A DNA stretch of 64,000 nucleotides, from the NCBI GenBank assembly GCA_900549955.1, contig URQH01000001.1:75710-139709 (forward strand). The letters are read 5' to 3'. Within the stretch, counting starts at the first letter, position 1, and every line of letters begins with the position of its first letter. The notes under the pieces were generated by a model. It searched no databases and was not told where the DNA came from. It saw nothing but the letters and a program-made list of their open reading frames with translations. This DNA comes from an uncultured Eubacteriales bacterium. GTDB lineage: Bacteria; Bacillota; Clostridia; Christensenellales; CAG-138. The translations under genes and the position numbers were made by a program. Positions 37,289 through 45,786 of this stretch are shown piece by piece.

Positions 37289-37318
37289 TTGGTGTAAAGT
37301 GCGTTTCCATGATATAAT
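37289..37318 (+). promoter_or_regulatory. Predicted promoter of the TM2-domain gene
   Basis: TTGGTG and TATAAT separated by 18 bases with a TG extended -10, leaving a leader of about 90 bases. Confidence 0.5.
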
Positions 37319-37413
37319 GAACTATCAAATCCTCGCCTTTTCCACGATATGGTCTGTCACATGTCTTCCCCGGGTTTGTCCATGCAAATATAGTGTGACA
37401 AGGAGAAACGAAT

Positions 37414-37737
37414 ATGGCAGCAAATTGTTCGGTGCGCCAAGCCACCCCGGAAAGCAGCAGTAGCAACGAATGTGGGTATCGGCAAAATTCGGAGCACGAG
37501 TCCACGGCAGCATCGCAAGTTAGCCCGAAAAGCCAGATAGTCGCCTTGCTGCTCTGCATCTTTTTGGGCTTGTTTGGCGCGCACAGGTTTTATGTCGGCA
37601 AGGCAGGCACCGGCCTGCTGTATCTGTTCACGGGCGGCCTGCTGGGGATCGGGTGGATTGTGGATATCTTCGTCATCGCCGCCGGCTGCTTTACCGACCT
37701 GTCCCGCCTGCCCGTGTGCAATGCGGCGCGGCGATGA
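37414..37737 (+). CDS. TM2-domain membrane protein
   Basis: A 107-residue protein. A polar Ser/Asn-rich N-terminus (about 40 residues) precedes a TM2 domain: ALLLCIFLGLFGAHRFYVGK, then GTGLLYLFTGGLLGIGWIVD with its short intervening turn. Two transmembrane helices result. AAGGAGAAACGA precedes the ATG. Function of bacterial TM2 proteins is unclear. It is the last core-like gene before the AT-rich island. Confidence 0.85.
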   Translation: MAANCSVRQATPESSSSNECGYRQNSEHESTAASQVSPKSQIVALLLCIFLGLFGAHRFYVGKAGTGLLYLFTGGLLGIGWIVDIFVIAAGCFTDLSRLPVCNAARR

Positions 37738-37876
37738 TCGCGCGTTCTAAACATCCCCCTGCTGTCTGCTACCCGCAAAAGGTGCGGCAACGGCACGCTT
37801 GTGCGAGCCAATCTCGGCACTGCGGCACGGTAAACGGAGTGGCGCAAAGCCGAAAAGCCAGCAAAAGTCAGGGTTT

Positions 37877-38893
37877 TTAAGCAAAAGAAAAGGCTCGGAG
37901 CGCAAATCGGCTCCAAGCCCTGTTTGGTGGAGCAGATGGCTTCATAGATGAACACTCGGCAGAGGTATATGTATCCCCGCTGAACGTTTCTTCTATATCG
38001 TCCAGCGGGATATTATCAACGCTTAAAGGTTTTTTACTGGCATTAATGATCAAGGTGAAATAATCGTCATACAGATAAATTGAATGCACGAAGATATTGA
38101 TAATGGCTCTGCGCTTGTTCACATCGTCTGCTGGCATATCACAGACATAATCCAAAAAAGCGTGAATCTGCGGCTCGGTTAAACAAATCTTTTTGTTTTG
38201 CTCAATAGCAAGCTGTTCTTCCAGCTCTGCCTTTTGCGCTTTTCGCTGATTGATACGCTCTGTCAGCATTTCAACCGATTGTCCGAGTTCGATGCCCCGC
38301 CAAAGATTTTCAATAGCCGTATCCGCTTCCTGAATTGCTTTCTTTAATGCCTTGACAGATATATTATCAGGACTTTTGTTGCATTCTTCTACGACCATCT
38401 TCGCTATAAAAGTAATGTTTTCATCTGTAAGCAGTTTCAGGCATTCGGCAACAACTCTGTCTTCAATATACTGTTTGCTGATGATCTTCTTTTGACATTT
38501 CTTTTTTCTTGCGTTTTTGCAGTTGTAATAGTGATACTGCCGTCCTGATTTTCCTGTGCCGCCGTATCCAACCATCATTTCCTTGCAGTAACCACAAAAC
38601 AGTTTTGTCGTCAAGAGATATACAGGCGAACCGACTGCCGGAATATCCATACCAAATTTGCTTAATTCAGCGAAGCTCATTGTTAACCATATATTCGGAA
38701 AGTCCGGGGATACAATGAGGATTTCACATCTCTTTTTCGTGTGGCTGATAAACACATCACGAACCCACCCAACAGTTTCTCCGTCAAAAAACGGCTCAAT
38801 AAATTGTGTTCCATCATAATATTCAATCGCATTGCAAATATTACCGCTTATATCAACTGTTTTCTTCTTGTAATAGCTATTAATCTGTTTCAT
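37877..38893 (-). pseudogene. Chimeric large serine recombinase remnant (zinc-ribbon and coiled-coil part only)
   Basis: A 338-codon open frame. Residues 1-85 (ICNAIEYYDGTQFIEPFFDG, CEILIVSPDFPNIWLTMSFA) are not recombinase-like and look like the start of another element-borne protein. From about residue 90 it is a large serine recombinase C-terminal part: the zinc ribbon YLLTTKLFCGYCKEMMVGYG with a second Cys pair in YYNCKNARKKKCQKK, then a coiled coil (RINQRKAQKAELEEQLAIEQ). The catalytic resolvase domain and the recombinase domain are absent, so it cannot recombine DNA. GGAG precedes the ATG, so the fusion may still be translated. Confidence 0.75.
37923..37932. repeat. Left copy of a 10-bp direct repeat also at the tmRNA 3' end
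   Basis: TTTGGTGGAG occurs here and again at 52646-52655, where TGGTGGAG is the complement of the tmRNA 3' end including CCA. The two copies bracket the AT-rich island in the same orientation. Could be an attachment-site core or chance. Confidence 0.3.
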
Positions 38894-38979
38894 AGAATTA
38901 TCTCCTTTTTTGAATAAAAGTGTTTGTTCAATAAGGGACATCAAAGTGATGCCGCAGGGCATTTCAGAGCATAAAAAAG

Positions 38980-38998
38980 CGGCATCATCTTGATGCCG
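38980..38998 (-). terminator. Terminator after the ParM operon
   Basis: Stem CGGCATCA / TGATGCCG with a 3-base loop directly after the 95-residue gene. On the minus strand the downstream arm is followed by CTTTTTTATG. Confidence 0.75.
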
Positions 38999-39286
38999 TC
39001 ATTCACCGAAAAACATATCGAGGGAATCCATAAGCTCGTTTTCCTCACCGGACAATATTTCTGCTGGCGGCTTGTCTTGTACTTGTACCACCAACATATC
39101 CCGAAAGCATTCCTTGATGATTTCTCGTATAATCTCCACCAAATCACCTTCCGTCTCAAAATACCTGTTGATTGACGAAATCACAGCTTTGTTTTTTGAG
39201 TCGGACAGGCCCTGCAAATGCTCCCAAGCCCTGCGGTCAGCTTCATTGTCCAAGTTGAATCGCAGACTCATCCGCTTGAGCCTCAT
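38999..39286 (-). CDS. Small helical protein, probable ParR-like partner of the ParM homologue
   Basis: A 95-residue protein (LKRMSLRFNLDNEADRRAWE). Its first 50 residues could form a ribbon-helix-helix-like DNA-binding unit (SLRFNLDNEADRRAWEHLQG); the rest is acidic and helical (IIREIIKECFRDMLVVQ). It overlaps the ParM-like gene by 4 bp, the arrangement of actin-type segregation operons in which a small adaptor binds centromere DNA. Adaptor function is inferred from position and size. Confidence 0.65.
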   Translation of the reverse strand: MRLKRMSLRFNLDNEADRRAWEHLQGLSDSKNKAVISSINRYFETEGDLVEIIREIIKECFRDMLVVQVQDKPPAEILSGEENELMDSLDMFFGE

Positions 39287-40209
39287 ACCTTACCACCGCT
39301 TCGTAGAAGCTTCATTTCCAGCATTCGTTCGTAGCCTTTGGCTGTGGCGCAAATATCATCGTTTATAGTAATACGCTCTTCGTCATATTCGGCAAAGTTG
39401 CGGATCAGGCAGCCGCCGCCTCCAACGATATACAGTCTCATTAGCTTTGGGTCATAACCATAGTCCCGAAGTCTTTGAAAGATATCTGCCGTGTATTCCC
39501 GTGTGGTATCGGTAATAGTTTTCAAATACCCGCCGTCAATATCCGCCGTACCGAATCGAAGCACACGGGTGATCATTTCTTCAGGCGGCTCGGTATGATG
39601 AATTCGCATCAGATTTTCCCGTATTTCAAGCATACATTTGTGGGTGCCGAATTTTTCGGTATAGCATTTGGCGGGATTCGGCTTTTTGTCATTGACGAAC
39701 ATCACATTTATAGTGCCGTTACCGATATCGCAGAGCATATTTACGCCGCTGAACTCTGAAAGGTTGTTGACAACGGCGGCAAAGCCTTGCGGATAAATAT
39801 CTGCTCCGACAATACGGATATGGTATTCTTTGCCTCTAAAAGTGAAATCCACCGTTTCATTCTGCAAAAGGTATTGCCGGAATTCCTCTTTTTGTCCGCT
39901 TACCCAGGTGAGGGGAAGCCCTGCAGCAATGAAAACATCGGCGGAATACACCTTTGCGATATTCAGCTCCCGTGCAATCGCCGCAAGCGTTAAAACATAG
40001 TAATCCTCATCCAGCATTTTTTCAGGCATAAACGCTTTGTGCTCCACACCGATCAAATAATACCTCTCGTTCCAGACAAGCATATTGTCCTTAAAAACTG
40101 GCTCCTTATCATAGGCTGCAACTCCGGTGGGGAAACAGCAGTTTGCGGTTTTCATATTCCCGTATCCGTGGTCGATACCGATGATAAAGTTGTTATTAAA
40201 TTTCTTCAT
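39283..40209 (-). CDS. ParM/StbA-like actin-family segregation protein
   Basis: A 308-residue actin-fold ATPase. Phosphate 1 motif GIDHGYGNMKTANCCFPTGV lies at residues 10-30, phosphate 2 MLCDIGNGTINVMFVND near 170 and the adenosine motif LYIVGGGGCLIRNFAEYD near 265. The ATG at 40209 follows AGGAG. ParM-type filaments push plasmid copies apart; here the gene sits in a chromosomal island, as in clostridial integrative elements that pass through a circular stage. It overlaps the Cys-rich VLP gene upstream and its small partner downstream. Confidence 0.85.
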   Translation of the reverse strand: MKKFNNNFIIGIDHGYGNMKTANCCFPTGVAAYDKEPVFKDNMLVWNERYYLIGVEHKAFMPEKMLDEDYYVLTLAAIARELNIAKVYSADVFIAAGLPLTWVSGQKEEFRQYLLQNETVDFTFRGKEYHIRIVGADIYPQGFAAVVNNLSEFSGVNMLCDIGNGTINVMFVNDKKPNPAKCYTEKFGTHKCMLEIRENLMRIHHTEPPEEMITRVLRFGTADIDGGYLKTITDTTREYTADIFQRLRDYGYDPKLMRLYIVGGGGCLIRNFAEYDEERITINDDICATAKGYERMLEMKLLRSGGKV

Positions 40210-40447
40210 TTTGCATTTCTCCTTTTTTGTTGTAGTTCCGAATTTGTCTGTACAGTTCCTTATCAGCAGGTAATACCGCGTTTTTGAAATAGTTGCAGTA
40301 AACGCCAGAGCAACTGATAAGCTGTACACATTTGTGTGGCTCGCCGTCATCCAAAAGGATGCAGTTGCCACGGTCAAAGCAACTGCATAATCGGCGCACC
40401 AATATCTTTACTCGTCCGATCTGCGACGGATGGATTTCCCAAACCAT
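40196..40447 (-). CDS. Cys-rich VLP-domain protein
   Basis: An 83-residue protein (start ATG at 40447, AGGAGG upstream) with the pattern RRLCSCFDRGNCILLDDGEP, then C at HKCVQLISCSGVYCNYF and the sequence NAVLPADKELY that gives this family its Val-Leu-Pro name. It probably binds zinc. Such proteins are common in clostridial conjugative elements, with unknown function. It overlaps the ParM-like start by 14 bp. Confidence 0.8.
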   Translation of the reverse strand: MVWEIHPSQIGRVKILVRRLCSCFDRGNCILLDDGEPHKCVQLISCSGVYCNYFKNAVLPADKELYRQIRNYNKKGEMQNEEI

Positions 40448-40485
40448 TGAAATTTTCCTCCTTTTTCGTATTTTGGGGCATAAAA

Positions 40486-40520
40486 ATAACACCTACCGAT
40501 TTTCAATCAATAGGTGTTAT
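40486..40520 (-). terminator. Terminator of the sigma-like gene
   Basis: A 10-bp perfect stem (ATAACACCTA / TAGGTGTTAT), followed on the minus strand by TTTTATG. It starts within the stop codon region of the sigma-like gene. Confidence 0.75.
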
Positions 40521-41416
40521 CAGATGATTTTCTTCCCGCTGAAGCCGAAATCTTCGCCGACGAACTTTTCATAGGCCAATCCTATTTTGCGAATACGCTT
40601 GTGAACGGCACTATGCGTTTTATATCCCAGCTTTTCCGCAATCTCCTCCAGCGTAACCCCTTCCATCCGCATTTCAAGAATCTGCATATCCTTTTTGCTG
40701 AGCGTTTTCATAAACTGGTCCACCAGAACCTGTGAAACTACATTTTCTTCCACATTCTGGGCTTTGTCCGGTTCCTCCCAATCCTGACCGTTATGACTCT
40801 CGGCATAGTTTTCCTGAAACTCTTCGAGGGAAACCGTCGGGTGCTTGGTACGGGTGTGATACCACTGGCGGTAGAAATCTATTTTCTGCCGACTGTCCCG
40901 AAAATCGTAATCCTCAAAGCATCGGAATTCTTCAGCCGTTTGGATAACGGCATCCATATCATACTTTGTCATCACTCTTGGCACGATAAACCGCAGATGA
41001 ATATCGATTTCCGCTTCGGTGACAAACCCCAGATTGTCATTGCAGTTTTCGTACAGTTCCTTGACAGTCGGGATTATCCCTACATCGGTCAGTTCCTTGA
41101 TCCAGTAATCCGGCTGATGGGCGAACTTCCAGGCAGGGTCGTAACCGGAATAGATCTCCATATACTCGTCAAAGCCCATATAACACCACACCATATACGC
41201 TGTTGCGTCAATAATCAAAAGCAAAAACAAGTCGCTTTCGATAAACTCGCAGGCTTTCCGGCTTGTAAAGACCATCTGGGGATTACGGGGAATCGAGTTG
41301 AGCTCAGTGCCGCATTTCTGCAAAATGCTTTTGGGGATAAAATAGTAAAACGGAAGATACTCCAGATTCCGAAACGGCGTGACCGAACCGTCCGGCCTTG
41401 TTATTTTTAACGGCAT
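40520..41416 (-). CDS. Sigma-70 region 4-like regulator of a mobile element
   Basis: A 298-residue protein. Residues about 235-285 form a region 4-type helix-turn-helix (TLSKKDMQILEMRMEGVTLE, then EEIAEKLGYKTHSAVHKRIR). The first 200 residues, rich in aromatic amino acids (EYLPFYYFIPKSILQKCGTE), match no sigma core region I know. It could act as a dedicated sigma-like activator or a DNA-binding regulator of the element. It is separated from the Cys-rich VLP gene by a terminator. Confidence 0.7.
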   Translation of the reverse strand: MPLKITRPDGSVTPFRNLEYLPFYYFIPKSILQKCGTELNSIPRNPQMVFTSRKACEFIESDLFLLLIIDATAYMVWCYMGFDEYMEIYSGYDPAWKFAHQPDYWIKELTDVGIIPTVKELYENCNDNLGFVTEAEIDIHLRFIVPRVMTKYDMDAVIQTAEEFRCFEDYDFRDSRQKIDFYRQWYHTRTKHPTVSLEEFQENYAESHNGQDWEEPDKAQNVEENVVSQVLVDQFMKTLSKKDMQILEMRMEGVTLEEIAEKLGYKTHSAVHKRIRKIGLAYEKFVGEDFGFSGKKII

Positions 41417-41645
41417 TTTCTTCGCCTCCTTTCCAGAGGATAGTGTCCTCTATTTTTATTCGACATAATCAATGCTGAATTGTTCCTATTTTCCAAAATC
41501 ATTTTATCATATTTTATGTCCCATAAAAATCCCTTTGTGCCGGAAAGCAAGAAAAGTCATCCCATAGCCGTCAAACAACCATCTTCTGCAAATTCCGTTT
41601 GAAACTCTACCAGTTCTGCACATTCCTTAATTGGCATAATGAATC

Positions 41646-41684
41646 ACCCCATCTGTTAGATAGTAACTGTCTAACAGATGGGGT
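41646..41684. repeat. 15-bp perfect inverted repeat, possible IS end-to-end junction
   Basis: ACCCCATCTGTTAGA and its exact complement flank 9 bases. The right arm continues GGGGTGCAGTTT, recalling IS3-type termini such as the one at 3985. A 26-codon minus-strand frame (MPIKECAELVEFQTEFAEDG) starts just left of it with GGGGTGA, inside the repeat arm, as its only ribosome binding site. The rest of 41417-41824 shows nothing else. Confidence 0.6.
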
Positions 41685-41824
41685 GCAGTTTAAAAAAAGC
41701 GTGATCACGGCACTTTTGTTTGCAATGTGATCCAAACCACGCTCACTTATGCAATGCCCACAGAGCATAAAACAGTCCCGAAATCAATTTTCCATAAGTA
41801 GTGTGCAAACACAGCTTATTTCAT

Positions 41825-42367
41825 TTATTTAGATATATTAATGCTGGCTATTATAGCCTGAACATCTACGTCGTCAAGACTGATCTTCTCTCCGTTTTCA
41901 AGACAAATCATAAGCTGGATCTGCCCTTCACCGTATTCTCCTGTCCAAAGCATTGCGATAGGAGTATCTAAGCTTTTTGCCGTGAAGCCCTTCCAGGTAT
42001 AGTCTCCGAGCGTAATGGGCTCAAGATCTGCACCTTCATCATAATAATCTTTCGAAGGCTCAAACATCGGATTATCAGGCCCATAATAACTTATCATAAC
42101 ATAAGGTGTTGAGAACTGATCCCACTCACTCTTTGCGCCTTTATAGATTTGAATCACATTGGGATCATAACCTTCCTCATACTCATCAAAGAAATCTACG
42201 CCGTGAAAGCCCATCCATCCGTCGGGAACAAGCGCACTGACATTTCCGCCATCAAAGGTTTCCCCTTTAATATCCGCAGGATCAGTTGCAGCAGGGGCGC
42301 CGGAACATCCGGCGAGAATCACTGTTAATAATACAGTTACAAGTATAGATACAATATTTTTTTTCAT
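41825..42367 (-). CDS. Lipoprotein, unknown
   Basis: A 180-residue protein with lipoprotein signal KKNIVSILVTVLLTVILAGC (lipidated Cys at 21). The mature part is acidic with many Asp, Tyr and Trp (MGFHGVDFFDEYEEGYDPNV; YTWKGFTAKSLDTPIAMLWT). It resembles small surface lipoproteins of uncertain role with an alternating strand pattern. It is the last gene of the minus-strand envelope cluster, 84 bp from its neighbour. Confidence 0.75.
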   Translation of the reverse strand: MKKNIVSILVTVLLTVILAGCSGAPAATDPADIKGETFDGGNVSALVPDGWMGFHGVDFFDEYEEGYDPNVIQIYKGAKSEWDQFSTPYVMISYYGPDNPMFEPSKDYYDEGADLEPITLGDYTWKGFTAKSLDTPIAMLWTGEYGEGQIQLMICLENGEKISLDDVDVQAIIASINISK

Positions 42368-42451
42368 AGTATTCCTCCTGTTTTGTTAATAGTTGTTTTG
42401 CTCAATTTTTACTTCCCAATAGGTAAAATCCGATGTTTTTGTCAAACTGGA

Positions 42452-42859
42452 TCAGATTTTTTCCAAAAGAACCATTTCGTAATTGTACAGCAGACAGCCG
42501 TCTTCGGTTACCTTGATTTCCGCAAATGGGTCGACTTTTTCTCCGAAAACTTCGCCCTCTGTCTTTGTGTCATAGTAGAACTTCCCGTTTTCTTCTTTCC
42601 AAGTGGTACTCTCAATAACAGCATAGCCGTCTTCGCGCACAACGACCCCATGCTCGGCCGCTTCAGCTTTCATTTCCTCGGGCACAAACATAAGTGTATT
42701 GAGGGAACCGTCATCGGCAAATTCTGTCCTGCATTGCATTATCCGGCCAAATTCTTCAAACTGCTTGTCATCCGGCAAATTACCGGGTGTAAAGACCAGC
42801 TCGCCGTCCGGTGACGGCAGGCGCATTTCTTTCACTTTCCAAATTCCACGGATATCCAT
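42452..42859 (-). CDS. Hypothetical small protein, lipocalin-like
   Basis: A 135-residue cytoplasmic protein (MDIRGIWKVKEMRLPSPDGE) with a beta-rich pattern: WKEENGKFYYDTKTEGEVFG, then CLLYNYEMVLLEKI. The GIWKVKE start is what lipocalin-like folds often show, but no family is certain. AGGAG precedes the ATG. A terminator separates it from the membrane protein gene upstream, so it may have its own promoter. Confidence 0.6.
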   Translation of the reverse strand: MDIRGIWKVKEMRLPSPDGELVFTPGNLPDDKQFEEFGRIMQCRTEFADDGSLNTLMFVPEEMKAEAAEHGVVVREDGYAVIESTTWKEENGKFYYDTKTEGEVFGEKVDPFAEIKVTEDGCLLYNYEMVLLEKI

Positions 42860-42893
42860 TTTGTTTTCTCCTCATTAAATTTAGGTTTATTTT

Positions 42894-42925
42894 GGAAAAA
42901 GGCTTGCCGGAACAAGCCTTTTTCC
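42894..42925 (-). terminator. Terminator after the four-helix membrane protein gene
   Basis: A 13-bp perfect stem (GGAAAAAGGCTTG / CAAGCCTTTTTCC) with a 6-base loop. On the minus strand the downstream arm runs through CCTTTTTCC, acting as the T-run. Confidence 0.8.
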
Positions 42926-42937
42926 GGGTATGGATGA

Positions 42938-43360
42938 TCATGCAATGTACTCTTTTTTGTTGAATCCAGCGCCGATGATGTAAAGAACAGGTAAAACAAG
43001 ACCAAGCAGCAGAGAGAATACGCTGAAAGAACCGCCGCCAACAGAATTCAGTATGGTGCCTACAACGCAAAGTACCGCTACAATGACGCCCCACACCATG
43101 CAAGTTCCGGCCTTTTCCGGTTTCTTGCAGTTTTTTACGCCAATAATTCCGGCAATTAACTGTGCAACCGCACTGACAATCATCAGTGCAACGGAGGCAT
43201 AAAGCATTGCCGACGAAATTTCTCCGTCACTGATATACGCAAGAGCGGCAACGCCAAGTGCTGCGATGATCCCCAGAATAATCGAAATTCCTCCGCCGAT
43301 GATCATTAAAATACCTGTCACTTTCAAGAAACCTGAGCCTTTTGTTTTTGCTGTTGTCAT
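42938..43360 (-). CDS. Four-helix membrane protein, unknown
   Basis: A 140-residue protein with four hydrophobic segments: VTGILMIIGGGISIILGIIA, then about 50-72, 87-107 and 113-133. Loops are short and a basic stretch (KNCKKPEKAG) sits between helices 2 and 3. No known motif. It lies 92 bp after the DUF-like gene in the envelope cluster, and a terminator follows. Confidence 0.7.
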   Translation of the reverse strand: MTTAKTKGSGFLKVTGILMIIGGGISIILGIIAALGVAALAYISDGEISSAMLYASVALMIVSAVAQLIAGIIGVKNCKKPEKAGTCMVWGVIVAVLCVVGTILNSVGGGSFSVFSLLLGLVLPVLYIIGAGFNKKEYIA

Positions 43361-43452
43361 TGTTAAGACCTCCTAAAATAAGTTTTTATCTAAAACGGTT
43401 AAACGCCGTTTTATTTGATGTAATCGGATAAGCTATCCTAAAATTTTTTTGA

Positions 43453-44022
43453 TTAAGCCCACGGATCGGCAGCTTTCGGTGTGCGCACGCCGGTCAGCAG
43501 ATACTGTTCCCACAAAAACCATTTGCCGTCGGAACCGCGCTGGCGCATTTTGATAGGACGGGGATCATCCGCACCGCCACAGGGAATAAATAGTTTTATA
43601 TAACCCTGCTCCTCACTGGAAACGTGGTTGCTTTCGATGATGATAGTGTACGGCTCGGAAGGGGTGTAGTTATTGTCCGGTGTGGAACCGGTGAAATAAG
43701 TGAACGGCAGATAGGTCTTTCCGTCGCGGAAACGGTCGTTCAGGAAAGAAATGTCCTGTCCGTTCAGCGGACGCGGACCGCGCAGCCAGTTGAGCATTTC
43801 CGTCCCGATGTTCCGGTCCGCTGCGTAGGCGCAGAGAGCGAGGACGGTGAGTGCTGCCGTTTTGAAAGGCGTGTCGAGGCTCGCTTCGGGCAGCGCCTGC
43901 ATTTCAGCGAGGCTTTCCGGCAGCGAAGTAAAGGTGAATGTCTCACGCTTGTTGCCGAGGGACTGTGCGGCGGAATTGACCGCCTGCTGGGCTGTGCTTT
44001 TCAGTTTGTCAAAGATTCCCAT
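43453..44022 (-). CDS. DUF6935-like hypothetical protein
   Basis: A 189-residue cytoplasmic protein (MGIFDKLKSTAQQAVNSAAQ). An amphipathic helical start is followed by LSDTPFKTAALTVLALCAYA-like helical sequence and a beta-rich domain (YTIIIESNHVSSEEQGYIKL; KWFLWEQYLLTGVR). The ATG at 44022 follows GGAGG by 6 bases. It resembles clostridial proteins of unknown function that sit beside zinc-ribbon and TPM genes. The family assignment is from memory and unverified. Confidence 0.65.
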   Translation of the reverse strand: MGIFDKLKSTAQQAVNSAAQSLGNKRETFTFTSLPESLAEMQALPEASLDTPFKTAALTVLALCAYAADRNIGTEMLNWLRGPRPLNGQDISFLNDRFRDGKTYLPFTYFTGSTPDNNYTPSEPYTIIIESNHVSSEEQGYIKLFIPCGGADDPRPIKMRQRGSDGKWFLWEQYLLTGVRTPKAADPWA

Positions 44023-44044
44023 TGTATATTCCTCCTTAACCATT

Positions 44045-44944
44045 TCATTCCGCTTCTTCGCGGACATAAATCGTGTAATCGGTTCCGTCTCCCGGATATT
44101 CATACGGCTGGGTACAGGCTTCGTCGAGATAGGCCGTACTCCATGGACAGTAATCATCAACATTAAATTCCCAGTTGGCGGGGATCTGGTAGCTCTCGGT
44201 CGCATCTTCGTCGAGGAAGTTGAGGGTGATGGTCCGCAGATCGCCCTGCCAGGCTGTGACGGTTTCCGGCAGTTCCACTTCGTCCCCATAGCGTAAGGTG
44301 ATTATCGAAAGGGATTCGTCGCTGTCGTTAATCCGCTCGATGGTTTTCAGGGCAAGGGTCTCGCTGTCGACGGTGTAGACGATATCGACGTCGTCGTAGT
44401 CGGCGGATTCGATGTAGAAGACCGTTTCGCCGCCGCCGCTTTCCATAAAGATCAGCTCGTCATCTTCGGTGGGGAGGAGCGTATCGCCGACAAAATCATC
44501 GAGCCATTCGGGCATGATCTCGATGGGCCAGGCGGTCATCCGGTCGGGCTCATCCGGGTGGGGATAGTAGATGAATTCATTGTAATATCCGCTCATATTG
44601 TAGTCGTGCCAGAGGGTATAGCCGGTATGCGTTTCAATGATATAGGTGTAGGCGCCGAAGCCGTCCGGATAGTCTTCGGTGTAGACAACGGTGTCGTACT
44701 GCGAGAAAAGGTTGGAGAGAAGGTTTCCTTCCTGCAGGCTCTCCAGCGTGATCTCCTGGTCTGATGTGCTGCCGCCAGTGGAGGCAGACTCATCCTCAGC
44801 AGAACTCAATTCTTCCACCGAAGAGGACTTTTCCCCATTCCCGGTAATGTTGATTTCACCAGAGCTGGTGATTTTCCCCTCACACCCAGTAAAGCACGAG
44901 GCAGCCACTGCTACCATTATCAAAAGTGTGATAATCTTTTTCAT
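44045..44944 (-). CDS. Acidic lipoprotein, unknown
   Basis: A 299-residue protein with lipoprotein signal KKIITLLIMVAVAASCFTGC (lipidated Cys at 21). A Ser/Glu-rich linker (SSSVEELSSAEDESASTGGS) spans the wall. The long, strongly acidic domain is rich in Tyr and Asp (YDTVVYTEDYPDGFGAYTYI; TVFYIESADYDDVDIVYTVD). No family recognised. It lies 13 bp after the TPM-domain gene and 22 bp before the DUF-like gene. Confidence 0.7.
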   Translation of the reverse strand: MKKIITLLIMVAVAASCFTGCEGKITSSGEINITGNGEKSSSVEELSSAEDESASTGGSTSDQEITLESLQEGNLLSNLFSQYDTVVYTEDYPDGFGAYTYIIETHTGYTLWHDYNMSGYYNEFIYYPHPDEPDRMTAWPIEIMPEWLDDFVGDTLLPTEDDELIFMESGGGETVFYIESADYDDVDIVYTVDSETLALKTIERINDSDESLSIITLRYGDEVELPETVTAWQGDLRTITLNFLDEDATESYQIPANWEFNVDDYCPWSTAYLDEACTQPYEYPGDGTDYTIYVREEAE

Positions 44945-44957
44945 AAAAATCCTCCTA

Positions 44958-45773
44958 TTAAAATTTTCCACCACCTCCGCCGTGAGTCGAGCCGGAAGAA
45001 GAAGTGTGCGTACTGCTACCCGAAGAACTGTTGTTTTTCGGCTTTGCCGTGCGCGTGACAGTATTGTACAGGAACAGATCACGGCTTTCTGTAATATTCA
45101 GACTGCCGTTCTTCATATAGTTGCTTGCCGCTGCCTGAAAGCGAACCGTCTTGAGCTTGGATTTCATATTCCCAACAATAATGAAGGACAGGCATACACC
45201 CACCGCAATCGAAATCGGGATCCAAATCAGAGAAAGCGGCTCTTTGGGCAGATTATGCGAATCGTAGGGATCGCCACTTCTTGCCTGTGTGATGAAATCG
45301 TCGCAAAGCCCGACGAATTTGTCAAAGGCTTCTGAAAAATCACCATCGGACAGGTCCTCTTTGATCTGCTCACCGATATATTGGATTCCCGCGTCGGTAA
45401 ATACCGTAATTCCGTAGCCGCATGTGGATATGTACCAATCATTGTCCTCCATGCTGATAAGGAGCAGCGCACCGTCCCTGTCTTCCCCATAGCCGAAATC
45501 GCAATAATCGTAAATATCGTCTGCATAGTCACGGGGCGCCAGTCCTTCCAACGTGTCTGTCGTCAGTACGACAATCTCCATTTTCTGACGCTCGCACAGC
45601 TCATCAAGCTTTTCTAAAAGCGCAGCTTCTTCGCTGTCGGAAAGCAGATCCGCCAGATCCTGAACGCGCTCATATTCGCTTGCAAAGCCGTCCGCCTGTG
45701 CAGCAAAAGCGGGCACTGACACACAAAGGCCGATAACAAGGGAAAGCAGAATCAACAGTATTTTCTTTTTCAT
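44958..45773 (-). CDS. TPM-domain membrane protein (YgcG-like)
   Basis: A 271-residue protein. A cleavable signal ends near PAFAAQA at residue 26. The TPM domain spans about 30-165 (VQDLADLLSDSEEAALLEKL; EIVVLTTDTLEGLAPRDYAD; CDFGYGEDRDGALLLISMED). One transmembrane helix follows (LSLIWIPISIAVGVCLSFII), and the tail is Ser/Gly-rich, ending HGGGGGKF. TPM domains are extracytoplasmic, and some have phosphatase or repair roles. The Gly-rich end is the usual YgcG-type terminus. Confidence 0.88.
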   Translation of the reverse strand: MKKKILLILLSLVIGLCVSVPAFAAQADGFASEYERVQDLADLLSDSEEAALLEKLDELCERQKMEIVVLTTDTLEGLAPRDYADDIYDYCDFGYGEDRDGALLLISMEDNDWYISTCGYGITVFTDAGIQYIGEQIKEDLSDGDFSEAFDKFVGLCDDFITQARSGDPYDSHNLPKEPLSLIWIPISIAVGVCLSFIIVGNMKSKLKTVRFQAAASNYMKNGSLNITESRDLFLYNTVTRTAKPKNNSSSGSSTHTSSSGSTHGGGGGKF

Positions 45774-45786
45774 TCCGTATCCCTCC

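Noticed and set aside
37910..37935. TGGTGGAGCAGATGG resembling the 3' end of a tRNA gene
   Set aside because: Only about 15 bases match; no anticodon, D- or T-arm can be folded around it.
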